Origin: Rhynochetos jubatus
Taxonomy: Eukaryota; Chordata; Aves; Eurypygiformes; Rhynochetidae
Length of the DNA stretch: 64,000 bases
Assembly: GCA_027574665.1 (NCBI GenBank)
Contig: CM050654.1
Coordinates: 32,941,722 to 33,005,721 of the forward strand
Direction of reading: 5' to 3'
Positions 1 through 10,175 of the stretch are shown here, in pieces. Below the pieces are notes generated by a model. The model was given only the letters and a program-made list of their open reading frames with translations, was not told the DNA's origin and did no database searches. The first letter of the stretch is position 1; each line of letters opens with the position of its first letter. Position numbers and translations under genes: made by a program.

Positions 1-825
1 CAACGGGGACTCGCGAACTCCAGCCTCCGACAGAGCCACGTCCCTCCTCATGTCCCAGAGCCACATCCTGGCATCTGGAATCGTGCGTAGCAAACCATTT
101 AATTAACTGCCCTGCTGTTAGCCCCTGCCTGCCCTTCTGCCTGCTCCCTCTTCCCTTTCTAACTCTCTCCGGTTCCTTCCCTACCCCACCTACTTGCAAT
201 ACAAGCCCACGAAGCTCCAGCCCTCGCCAAGAAAGCTGCCCCAACTGCCATGCACACCCCACGCTGGGCGGAGGGAGACCCCCGCCTGGCTCAGATGCCC
301 CTTTACTCCCGAGCCAACATCCCAGGCCATCCCTCCCCACCCCTATTTCACCTGCATTTTATCTAGGCAGGAGCTGGCAGAAACCAGGGTGGTCTCTTGT
401 CTCTGCAACAGGGAGTTTCTCCCATGACACGGGGTTGCTCTTCTGGAAGGGCCGTTTCTCCTCTAACCCCATCTATGCCCGCAGCAGGAGCCTGGATGCT
501 GGTACCGTAGCCGCCGCTCCCGTCTTTCACCAGCACAAGACGTTTTGCTCAACATATGTCTCACCCAAAGACAGACCAGGTCCTTTGTAGCGCATCTCGT
601 GGGTTCAGGAAGGTGGTCAGACAGTTCCTTGGTCCTGTCTCTGAAAAAAACCTCTACATGAAAACCCAGCACCTCGTTTCTATGTTCAAATTCTAAATTG
701 TTTCCAGATCCATTTATTTTTGCAGAGCGATAAAAACAAACCTGTTCTCCTCCGGTGGACCGTACCAAAGCAGCGCAGTGAATGCATTAAAGACATCCCG
801 TAACGCTGCTGTTGCTTTCTTGCAG
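1..825 (+). other. Intron sequence upstream of the penultimate TGFBR2-like exon
   Basis: I see no coding exon here. It must be intronic for the receptor gene, because the exon at 826 begins with a split codon and the preceding kinase exon is not found in this stretch. No repeat was recognised. It ends in a pyrimidine-rich tract and a TGCAG acceptor at 821-825. Confidence 0.6.
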
Positions 826-953
826 AGGTAAAGAATTACGAGCTACCTTTTGGGTCAAAAGTCCAGGAGCAGCCCTGCGTGGACACCATGAGGGACATCG
901 TGCTGCATGGCAGAGGGCGGCCCGAGATCCCGAGCAGCTGGCTGGTGCATCAG
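826..953 (+). CDS. TGFBR2-like penultimate coding exon
   Basis: 128 nt: two bases (AG) completing a split Glu codon, then 42 codons beginning VKNYELPFG and ending SSWLVHQ. The acceptor is TTGCAG at 820-825 and the donor is CAG|GTAAGC at 954. Phase 1 in and phase 0 out match my recollection of the TGFBR2 exon at this point. Confidence 0.85.
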
Positions 954-3900
954 GTAAGCTGGGGGCAGCTGGTTCACAAAAGAGCGACACACGTCGTCCC
1001 GCCTCACTAAACCAGCCTGGAAAATTATTAAAGCTGTAATCAAAGCAAAAATGGACTCAACTTCCAGCTCTGTTTTGGCTGGCTGAGTCCACCAGACCCG
1101 TTTCCCTGTTGTATAAAAGCCACCACCCAGGGGTACAGCAAAATTCATCATCAACAGCCCCGATCAGGAAACGTGACGAATGCCAAGTGGGGGCATTCAG
1201 TTATCTTGAGGATAACAGCAAAATGGAGCACTTCACTGCAGGCTCTTCCCATGAACCAGTAAATCACTTGAGCCCACCCCACTTCCCCCCTAACCGCCAT
1301 CCAGAAAGCTCTAGCTCAGAAAACACAGTCCCTCACACACATGGCAGGGACAGAGGAGGGGAAGGTGAATCCAGCCTTCTGCCTGCTTGGCTGTTGAGGT
1401 TTCAAGCTCAAAATTACCTCTAAAATGAGAGGTCAGGACCTGGCGTGTGAGAAGAAAGATTTCCACAAGGAAAGGAAGGCTGGATGAGGCTTTGAGCAGC
1501 CTGACCTAGAGGAGGGTGTCCCTGCCCATGGCAGGGGGTTGGAACCAGATGATTTTTAAGGTCCCTGCCAACCCAAACCCACTTTGTGAAACGCAAACCA
1601 GTAAGCATCTCCCTTGAGTGAAACAACCAGACAACACGTGCAACACTGAGCAGGGAACTGCTCAAGCTCCCTACTACTAGGCTCAAGTCTTGCCAAGGGG
1701 AAGCCTTTCACCAGCCTTTAGCTCAGAAGGTCTGAAAGCCTTTTGGCACAGGAAGCATAACCCAGTGCTCTAGAATAGAAACACTTCAGCAGTGATGAGA
1801 TGTGCTCAGTTAAAAGCATCCACAAGCACACCCAGACCAACCAGCTCCGGATGCACACCAACCTCCTGGCCCTGACAGGGTTCTCTCTCCCCCGGTCCCG
1901 TCCTTTCTTCCACTCGTTGAGGACAAGGCCAAGTGTTCCCTACAGTATCTCCTCTCAAAACCTTGTTTGTGCAAAGACTGACGGACCAAAGCTGCCAACA
2001 ACATCGCACAAATCTGTGGTTTCGGCTGGACCGTCAGAGTCCGCCGAGTCCGTTCCTCAAGTTCACCCAGCCTTTTCCCTTGATGAAGGCAAATACAGGA
2101 ACTTCAATCAGCACTGAAGTTTGAAGCCTTTGAGTATTCATCTCGGACATTCACCTCCCAGAGTCTCTGACAAACTTTGAAACCACAGGAAAAATATGCA
2201 GAGGCTTGGACCGTCAAAAAAATCACACCCCGACAGAGCCTGACCACCGCTGCCCTGCTTGCGGGGCTGAAGGAGGGCCGACGGCGGTCGCCCCCGAGAA
2301 GTAACGCTGCTGCCGTTGGGTTGGTCCAGCACGTAAACAGAGCAAGGCTTATGAGGTGGAACTTTTATTAGACCACCTGATGCTCGCTGGGGAAGAGGAA
2401 CAGAAAAGCCACGTTGTGTTCCTGCAAGTTTGCCTCCGACTAATCTTAGCCGATCTAATAAACATCTCCTTCCAAGCCTGGCTTGACGTGATTTTCCAGG
2501 CATTTTGAACCGGTCTCCAGGATGAGGCACAGGGCAGCAACATCCACTGGGAAGCAGCAGAAAGCCACCGGTTCACCACACTCCCGGGGCCACCACCTTC
2601 CTGCAGGAGGGAGCGCTGTGTGACAAATCACCCCAAAGGGAAGCGCCCACAGACACTCCCACCAACAGAAATAAGTCTGACGCAGAGCTCCAAGCGCTAC
2701 TTCCACATTTCAACCATCAGGATCACCCCCTGCCAAGTGAGGGCCTACGTTGGTGGCCACGGTTTACGATTTTCGGCAAACATAAGCATCCACTTCCCCG
2801 ACAGAGCCGACTCGCCCAGCGCGCTGCCCATCAGCGGCTCCAGGCCAACCGTTTGCAAGAGCCAAAGAAATGTATCCCCAGAGTTTCCCAGATAACTGAG
2901 AAACACCCGAAGCCCATGCTTCTATCTCGATTCATACCCCCCACATTTAAAAGAAAAAGGAAAAAAGTGGTTATTTAGGCCAGGTAAAGCCCTGGGTCTG
3001 GTTGATGAAGCAGCTGAAGAGACTTTTGCACCGGCACAACCAGAGGGCTGATGCAGGATGGGAAGGAGCAGCGGAAGTTTAAGTCAATCTTGCCACTAAA
3101 AATGCACTTGTAAAACTCAGCACCCTTGGGAAATCTGAGAAATCAAACACAGACCCCAAAAAATGTCCAGTTTGTGAGCGTAACAAGATGCTCCAGTGGT
3201 ACCGTTCAAAAGAGCATCATTGCTACTGACAAGGCAAACTGCAAATAAACGTCACGATTTCAGGGCAAACCGAGCACAGAAATCTAATGAGCGAACCATA
3301 TGACAGTGCCACGTTCTGTCTGAGAAAAGGCTTATTTTAAAAGCCTCAGCTAAGCCAGCTCATTTTCGCATGTTAATCAATTATCCCCAAATCCTCTCAG
3401 CTAAGCTAATAAATGAGTGGCATAAGAGGTGCTGAAACGCACCATCTGTCAGTTTTACTGCACAACCCCGTTCTCTCTAATCGCTGTCCGTTATGGAAGA
3501 TTTAGTACGATGAACCAACCTGAGCAGAGAGCAGCGAGTTCAGGACAGATGTACTGTCTGTTCTCTCTAGAACTTGCATTTGCCTCTTGTGTTGGTCCAC
3601 GAGCGACGTCGGGGTTCTATTAATGGCACGTTAGGAAATACACAAAAGTCACTGAAAAACATGAAGCCTTATTTAGAATAATGATTTTTCCACTGTGTTG
3701 CAACCATGGTTGACAACGACGCAAAATGCAATAGCACATGATAGGAATTATGTAGTCAAAGACGGTCCGACATCGCTCCTGGTGCTGTGTTACTGGCTTA
3801 AGTGTGGGAAAAATACCAGCTGAATACGGCCGTTCTAAGCCCAAAATATCGGGACTCTTTTCAGAGCACTACACAACTGGAAAAACATATTACCGAGAGA

Positions 3901-5076
3901 CGTAACCGTTGTGACTGAGAGGAGCTGAACGGGTTCTGGAGCACAGGGAGAAGTGCCCAGTCCCACCTAAGCCAAAACGCTATTTTGTGGTGAGAAAACG
4001 AAACTCAGCTGCACACTCACTGAGTATTTAGCACGGCGTGTCCCTTCAGAGAGCTGCTAAAACAAGTCAGATTTAAGAATTTTAATTCCAAACCTGTCTT
4101 TGAACCCACCCCCTACCCTTCTCTTCCATCTGGGCGTAACAGCCGGGGCACAGAGACCCCAGCTCAGCTGCCAGCCTGCAGGTCAGCACAGCCTGCAGGT
4201 CAGCACTGCACCTCTCCTGTCCCTCCCGATTTTGGGATGCTCTGATCTGAATGGGCAAGGCTGAGACAGGAGATCATAGAACGGTTTGGGTTGGAAAGGT
4301 CCTTACAGACCATCTAGTTCCAACCCCCTGCCATGGGCAGGGACACCCTCCACTAGACCAGGTTGCTCCAAGCCTCATCCAGCCTGGCCTTGAACACTTC
4401 CAGGGATGGGGCACCCACAGCTTCTCTGGGCAACCTCTTCCACTGCCTCACCACCCTCTCTGGGGAGAATTTCTTCCTGATATCTAACCTAAATCTCCCC
4501 ACTTTCAATTCAAACCCGTTACCCCTTGTCCTGTCACTACAGGCCCTTGTAAAAAGCCCCCACACACACACACCAGCATTCTAGAGGGCCTGTTTCCTTC
4601 TGACCCCTATTTAAGTCCCACATTCAACACAAACCAACTTCAGGAGAGCGTGGGAAATGCTTAGGACCAGATCCCAGGTGAGCCCAGGCTGCTGCTCTAA
4701 CCACAACTTACCAAGGCCATTTCCTCCTGTGCTTAAGCCTGGCCAACAAAAGCGTTTCTGCAGGAAGCTGTCAGTAGGGTAAAACACCGCGATGGCGTTA
4801 GATCAGCTCCTGGCTCCTCTTGCTCCTGCCCTCAGATCTTAACCTCAGCCCTTCTGACTGCAGGGGATGCGCTTTCTGTGCGACACCATCACGGAGTGCT
4901 GGGACCACGACCCCGAGGCTCGCCTCACCGCCCACTGCGTGGCCGAGCGCTTCAACCTGATGGCCCAGATGGATTGCGATGACATCCTCAACAACAACAC
5001 GGACAACGAGGCCAGCAAAACAGCTTCTCCAGGCGGGGAGCACCAGGACAGCGACGGGGGCAGAAACACCCAGTGA
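826..5076 (+). CDS. TGF-beta receptor type-2-like kinase, last two coding exons (5' partial)
   Basis: This is the C-terminal end of a type II TGF-beta family receptor, a single-pass membrane serine/threonine kinase that binds ligand and phosphorylates a type I receptor in the plasma membrane. Only the end of the kinase domain is in the window (826-953 joined to 4864-5076, 112 complete residues). Visible are kinase subdomain X-XI sequence with PFGSKV and [11 protein letters not shown], then [20 protein letters not shown], which carries the conserved subdomain XI arginine. This segment matches TGFBR2 better than ACVR2A/B, BMPR2 or AMHR2. The tail after the kinase (about 38 residues, polar and acidic, ending GGRNTQ) does not resemble the TGFBR2 tail I know. 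That divergence and the OSBPL11 neighbour suggest a TGFBR2 paralogue rather than TGFBR2 itself. The symbol is descriptive. The upstream exons (ligand-binding domain, membrane segment, ATP site) lie outside the window. Confidence 0.8.
1476..1590 (+). mobile_element. CR1 LINE 3' fragment
   Basis: Short, diverged CR1 3' end in + orientation. It is recognised by GGCTGGATGAGGCTTTGAGC, then GTGTCCCTGCCCATGGCAGG, GGTTGGAACCAGATGA and AAGGTCCCTGCCAACCCAAA. The tandem terminal octamer is not intact. Confidence 0.85.
4272..4552 (-). mobile_element. CR1 LINE 3' fragment
   Basis: CR1 in - orientation. Read on +, it begins ATAGAACGGTTTGGGTTGGA and runs through the reverse complement of the conserved CCATGGCAGGGGGTTGGAAC block into the CCTTGTCCTGTCACTACAGG block. 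It is truncated at the element's 5' side. It sits about 310 bp upstream of the last coding exon. Confidence 0.92.
4864..5076 (+). CDS. TGFBR2-like terminal coding exon
   Basis: 213 nt, 70 codons plus TGA. It starts in phase 0 after ...CTTCTGACTGCAG with [16 protein letters not shown]. The kinase domain ends near VAERF. The remaining tail contains [17 protein letters not shown] and is rich in Asn, Asp, Ser and Gly, with no membrane segment. Confidence 0.87.
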   Translation, partial: GMRFLCDTITECWDHDPEARLTAHCVAERFNLMAQMDCDDILNNNTDNEASKTASPGGEHQDSDGGRNTQ

Positions 5077-5400
5077 CGCTGCAGGCAAAAAGCCTCACCA
5101 CGAGAGACGAGAGGAGAAGTGAGAAGTACTTAGCTCGTGGGGGAAAAAACCTCACTCCGTCTTTCAGAATGGAACTAAGATCTAGTACATAACTTATTTA
5201 TAAGATCTGTTTCCTCCCACAGATACAGTGAACTGTGGAATCGATACTTTGGTTAAAGCCCAACATTATCTATGAACTGGTTTTGTACTTACTTCAAACG
5301 TATAATGATGCAAAGCATTCCTTTTATTATTTTTTAAAATAATAATGTTTACTCTTTTATTAATAAGCACCTGAATTCCATGTCTCTCTTTTCAAGTCCT
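5077..5400 (+). other. Probable 3' UTR of the TGFBR2-like gene
   Basis: AT-rich sequence after the stop. No canonical AATAAA lies in the first 300 bases. The nearest candidates are AATAAT (about 5340) and AATAAG (about 5361), followed by a T/CT-rich stretch, so the 3' end is only a guess. Confidence 0.45.
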
Positions 5401-8200
5401 TCCATATCGCCACCATGAATTTCTCTCTAACTGCTTATGCTGCAGAGATCAAGACAATTTTCCATTTCCCTACTTTTAATGGCCTCGCACACACACACAA
5501 ATCTCTTGTAGCAGCAGCAAAAACATCCTGAAGGTGTAACACGCCCTCAGTGGAAGAAATGCTGGCGCCCAGGAAAATTACTCATTGATCAGACGGTCCT
5601 GAACAGAGCGTAGCGATACCCAACAATTCAGTTTGCAACAGCCCCATTTGCTGCATCTCCAACGCACCCTTTGGTCGCTGGAGAATTCCTGGGTGTACCT
5701 GAGAGTTCAGGTGGGTGCCTGAAGGGTCTTCAACAGAAAAAAACCAGCCACCAGCGCAGACACCGCCGCCTCACGCCGAGAAGTCTCCGTGCAGGGTATC
5801 TACACAACTCTTTCCCCGTGTCAGTCAGGTTTCCAGCCGCCTCTACCCAACGGGTTTGCGCCACGGTAACGGTATCAACACAAACGTGTTGGGTAATTCC
5901 TCCTACAACTCGTTCCCATCCCTCTGCTGCGTTACTCATCCTGAAGAAACGTGATCAGACGGATCCGGGACCTTTGCTCCCGTAACCACCGGACCAAGCC
6001 AGGCTGCCTCCGCGGCGGAAGGGCCTTTACGGAAAGGTAAGTCACACCTCGCTCTGAACCCTGGCACTGCGCGAAGCTTAAACCCTGGGGAACAAAAGGT
6101 AACAAAACCCTGAGCTGCTACTGAGCAGCTACAAGCCCACACCTGACACGCACCTACACAGGGGTGTATCTTCCGGGATCGCGGCGCAGCGTACTTTGCT
6201 CGCCAGCACGCAGCTGCACGGATCAACCCCTACGAGAGGGGAAGGGGGAAAACCACACAACAGCCACAGGCTTTCCACGGCCGAGGCTCCCCGACGTGGA
6301 GCGGGGAAGCAGATCTGCCGGGCTGTTTTCGTTTCCTCAAAAGCACAGCTACGACAGCGCCCGCCCATACAGAAACCTTTTCTTCTCTCGCTATTGCTTC
6401 CGCCTCTTTGGACCATTTCCACGGCTCCTAAAAGAAAAGCCCGTAGCGAAGTCGTCTCTAAACCCTTTGAAGAAGGATGGAATTAGGTTGCATCAACTCT
6501 AATAAAAACTTGCTTCAGTTACCATGTAGCATCTCCCCCTGCAACTGTGACCTTTCACTCTCACCAGTCACCCCCCCGGCCGCTACCTCCTGTCATCCTG
6601 TGGTTTTTTTCACCCTAATCCTTCTCTTGAAGCACATCCTCACCCAGCTCACCACAAACACACCCTTTTCCCCCCCTCCTGACTTCAGCCTCGCTCCTTT
6701 ATTAACCACTGCTCTACTCTCTGTACGCCCAAGAGGAACAGAGAGCACGGGGCAGCTTTTCCGACGCAGAGATAAGAAACCACGGGAGCACACCGAACTG
6801 CCCCCCAGGCTGCCCAACCTCCCCTTCCCATAATATTCGGTGTGGAATTTCCCCTACTTAGCACCAAGCTGTTGGGATGCAACATTCATTAATGTATTTA
6901 CTTGTTCTTCCAAGTTCAGTTCAGGAGGCTTTAAGACGCTCCGACCTGTTCTAAAATCCTGAACACTCCAATCTACATATTGCACGTGTTTTCCCTGTCC
7001 ACAAAAACCAAGTCCAGAACCAACTTTCAGGATTATACACCCGAAGGCCTGTGGTAAACAGGAGTGACTTGTCTCACTCCGTTTTCCATGAGCCCAGAGC
7101 ACACGGCACCTCTGGAGCGAGACACTTAGTTAAGCTCCAATACGAATTTTGCTCTTAACTCCAGTGGAGCCCAGTCAAACCATAAAGACAGGGAACAGAA
7201 GCCGAAATCCTGCGTTCTGCCACGCTCCCTGCTGAACACACTGCGGTTCTAGCAAGTATCTCCACAGGAAGCAGCAGAGAGCCCTTCCCTTCGCTCCAGA
7301 AGGTCCGAGATGGAAACAACAGCAGTTTATACGAGAGAATCAAATGTGGTCGGAGTTAAAAATACACCCGTCAGTCCGTAGGGTGCTTGCAACTCCCAGA
7401 AGAAACACAGAAGTGTCTTACAATTTAAGGTGGATATTCAGTGGGCAGATTTATTTAAGTTTTTTAACTGTTTTTAACGACGAAGTACCTAGAAATCTGC
7501 ATCATGACTAAACCCACGTCAGGAAGCCATTCCAGTTCTTGTGACCATCCCAGCAAAGGAAGCTTTACCTTTTCTTTTAGCACCCCCACTTCTAGCAGCA
7601 CCCCCATGTTAAAAGAAATCATTTCACATATTTTAAAGTCTTCCTCAGCGTCGGGCCTATTTTTACCCAACAGAAATCAGTAACAGCTTTCTTTGCGTGA
7701 AACCACAGGCGTACCAGATGAGGGTGGAAGAGTAAACTTGACTAATAATACTCCATAAGGAACACAAATGGGTTTATGGTCAACAAGGGAGCTGCTCATT
7801 CTGTTTCACAGCCACTGCCCTTGACAAACTCCCAAATCAAAGTTTTCAGCACAGCTCAGTGACCGAGCACTCAGCCCACATTTTAATAAGCAGAAGTTTG
7901 GTCCCTGGAGCACGCTCAGCTGATAAAGGTTCGTTTTCCACTCTGATCGAGGCAATATTAAGAGCTGGACCTTGCCCCACAGCCCTTGCTGTTTAAAGCA
8001 AATCCGCCGTGCGACACAGACGAAACAACCCTGAAACGCGTACCGTGTCGTCATTTTATCGTCTGCCCCTCTGCCACCCCCAGTTTGGTGCAGGTATTGA
8101 CGATCCATGATGCTCATGCATGGCCACCGTGATTCCTACCCCAAGCCCTGGAACTGGCCAAGGGTCCCAGCCCCAAACATGCCGCAGACCCGGAAACAAG
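5401..8200. other. Intergenic gap between convergent 3' ends
   Basis: No gene was recognised. The part from about 5.7 to 6.4 kb has noticeably more CpG dinucleotides than its surroundings and short open frames on both strands that look like base-composition effects. A consensus-like splice donor AAAG|GTAAGT lies on + at 6037. From 6.5 to 8.2 kb I see nothing notable. Confidence 0.5.
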
Positions 8201-8512
8201 GAAGAACTAATCCCACTGTTTTCATTTTGATTTTTATTCCTGGTTAAACATGAAAATGCCCAATGGATATCCAAAACTAAACACAACAGGATGGCTGTAT
8301 AGAGTATCACAAACAAGACAGCAGGCCCTAAAACGTTCTTCTGCTGGAGAACATAGATACTACTTAAGTGCAACAGTGCCAAAATATCTCACGATAAGGG
8401 CCAAGGAAAGCCCAGACAGACAGATCGCCAGCACAGAAGATAACCACCACCTAGTTTTCCTGGTCACCTGATCCCTAGGAAAGCAGACAGAACAAATGAA
8501 TCTTTTTGTAGG

Positions 8513-8518
8513 TTTATT
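8513..8518 (-). terminator. Candidate OSBPL11 poly(A) signal
   Basis: TTTATT on +, AATAAA on the coding strand. It is the first canonical hexamer downstream of the OSBPL11 stop, giving a 3' UTR of about 1.6 kb. A second AATAAA at 8233-8238 could serve a longer form, and an ATTAAA variant lies at about 9387-9392. Confidence 0.5.
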
Positions 8519-8583
8519 ATCCCCATCCCTGCTTCTCACAAACGGCCTACGACACGCGTTGAGATCTCAGTGCATTTCACAGC

Positions 8584-8601
8584 AAAAAAAAAAAAAAAAA
8601 A
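8584..8601. repeat. Poly(A)/poly(T) homopolymer
   Basis: Eighteen consecutive A on the + strand inside the inferred OSBPL11 3' UTR. Confidence 0.95.
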
Positions 8602-10097
8602 TGTACAAGAGGATCAAAACCGTTGTGCATAAACCCAACTCTTTTTTTCCTCTTTTTGCACAATTTACCGTTTGTGTTGAACGTTAAGATGGTTATTTAA
8701 ACCTTCTGATGCATTCTTACACTTGTATCTTCTCCATGGAAAGCATCTTACCAGATCACACAGTGGTGAGTTCTCATGATGCTGGATCAGGGGCAGCCAC
8801 TGCCACGGCCGGGAAGTGGCAGATAATGTTATATACACTGACTGGAAGACTACATCAGAAGAAAAAACAGATTAAGGCACCACTGTTGGAAAAATTAAGG
8901 TAGCTTGTAGTTACAACATTAACGAAAGCCTTAATAAGTACTATTCTTAATTGCCAGCAATTCTTAGACTTCAATAAAATAGTTATAAAAAAAAAAAACC
9001 CAAGGATGTTTGTACCTGAATACAGTTTCCTGATATCTGATTGTGTTTCAAACCAATACCCAGTCCTCAGCATAATCAGCTTTTTTTTTATGGTAAGATG
9101 AAAAACCAGGACCTACAGTCCACGTATTCACAGGTCACGTTTCACTGCTTTGTGCCGAGTAACACCACAGGAAAAAAACCAAAACAATCCAAAGGACAGT
9201 TTGTAACACTGATATTTCACCTCTGAGATGATCTGATGGGCAGAGAAATTGAAATACAAAATTGTACGTTTTCTGATCATTTCGAAAGCCTTAGTCCTGG
9301 GGAAGGGAAGGTGGAGGAGGGAAAAAAAAAAAAGGCCAAACCTCATTACATTACAACATGAGAAAAATTGAAGTCACTCAAAGAGATTTAATAAAATTAG
9401 GAGTTGAAAAGTGTTCAAATTACTTTTCCAATTCAAGTCAATTATTTCAAGTATATTAAAACGTTTCAGAGGAAAAATTTCTCCATGGTTACAATTCTAA
9501 TTGCTTTTATAAATCCATAAAAAAAAGAAAGGTAGTCTCTACATATATCCCATATTCCTCCGATGCATGCACATGATCTCTCTGAAGAAAAAAAGTCATC
9601 ACGATCCAACTGTTTCGTAATACTGATTTCGGGTACATCTTCCAAACAACCCTCCAGTTTTTGCCAAAACAGTTAATCACTGGGCATAAAAGCAGCAAAT
9701 TTTGTTGCTGTTGTCTACATGGGTACTGAGCAGGTTTCAGTTCCTAAAAAGCTCGACGCAGACTCTGGAAAAAGTTCCCATGTTGCTCCAAAATCCAACA
9801 GTTCCTTCTCTTAGGCAGCTTCTGCAAATCAGGTCTACTTAGAAGAATCTTACACAATTCAGATAAAATCTCTTGGTTCATACAAAAAACGAGTTGGTTG
9901 AGTGTACCTGGCAGGTTTGTCTCTACAGCTTTGATTCTTTTTTTAATAGCTTTAAAGTGCCCTAGCATATTCACTTCTTTATGCTCGTTTAAACTTTCAC
10001 AATTACATAAAAAGGGGACACTCGGTGTGATTACTGTGTTTTGAGAGACAGAGGAAAAGGAGAGCAAAATCAGAAAACCCATCTTAAAGCAGCTTTT

Positions 10098-10175
10098 CTA
10101 GTTAGTGTCCGTTTGCTGAGTTTGTGCACCAGACACTATTTTCCAGAGGGGTTTGTGATAAACCCAGCCGTCTCC
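10098..10175 (-). CDS. OSBPL11 exon 13 (terminal coding exon)
   Basis: Residues 717-741 plus TAG (10100-10098). It starts after TTGCAG with [12 protein letters not shown], the conserved C-terminal ORD motif, followed by a divergent polar tail ending TQQTDTN. Confidence 0.92.
   Translation of the reverse strand, partial: GDGWVYHKPLWKIVSGAQTQQTDTN

Larger units (their letters stand above)
954..4863 (+). other. Last intron of the TGFBR2-like gene
   Basis: 3.9 kb intron from GTAAGC (954) to GACTGCAG (4863). It holds a + strand CR1 3' fragment near 1476-1590, a - strand CR1 copy at 4272-4552 and a short CA run at about 4560-4572. No further exon was recognised between them. The region 2150-2900 is somewhat richer in CpG, but nothing in it could be assigned. 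Confidence 0.7.
8490..10097 (-). other. Probable OSBPL11 3' UTR
   Basis: AT-rich, non-coding sequence between the stop codon and the first AATAAA. It contains an 18-base A run on + (8584-8601), which is a T run in the transcript. The extent is inferred only from the poly(A) hexamer. Confidence 0.5.

Noticed and set aside
2330..2400. Possible old DNA-transposon fragment (TTTTATTAGACCACCTGATG)
   Set aside because: A faint resemblance to a known amniote hAT-type repeat, too short and diverged to support.
826..5076. Identification as ACVR2A/B, BMPR2 or AMHR2
   Set aside because: The PEIPSSWL and [17 protein letters not shown] sequence and the short tail fit TGFBR2 type. BMPR2 continues with a very long tail and ACVR2 ends in a conserved KESS tail, neither of which is seen.
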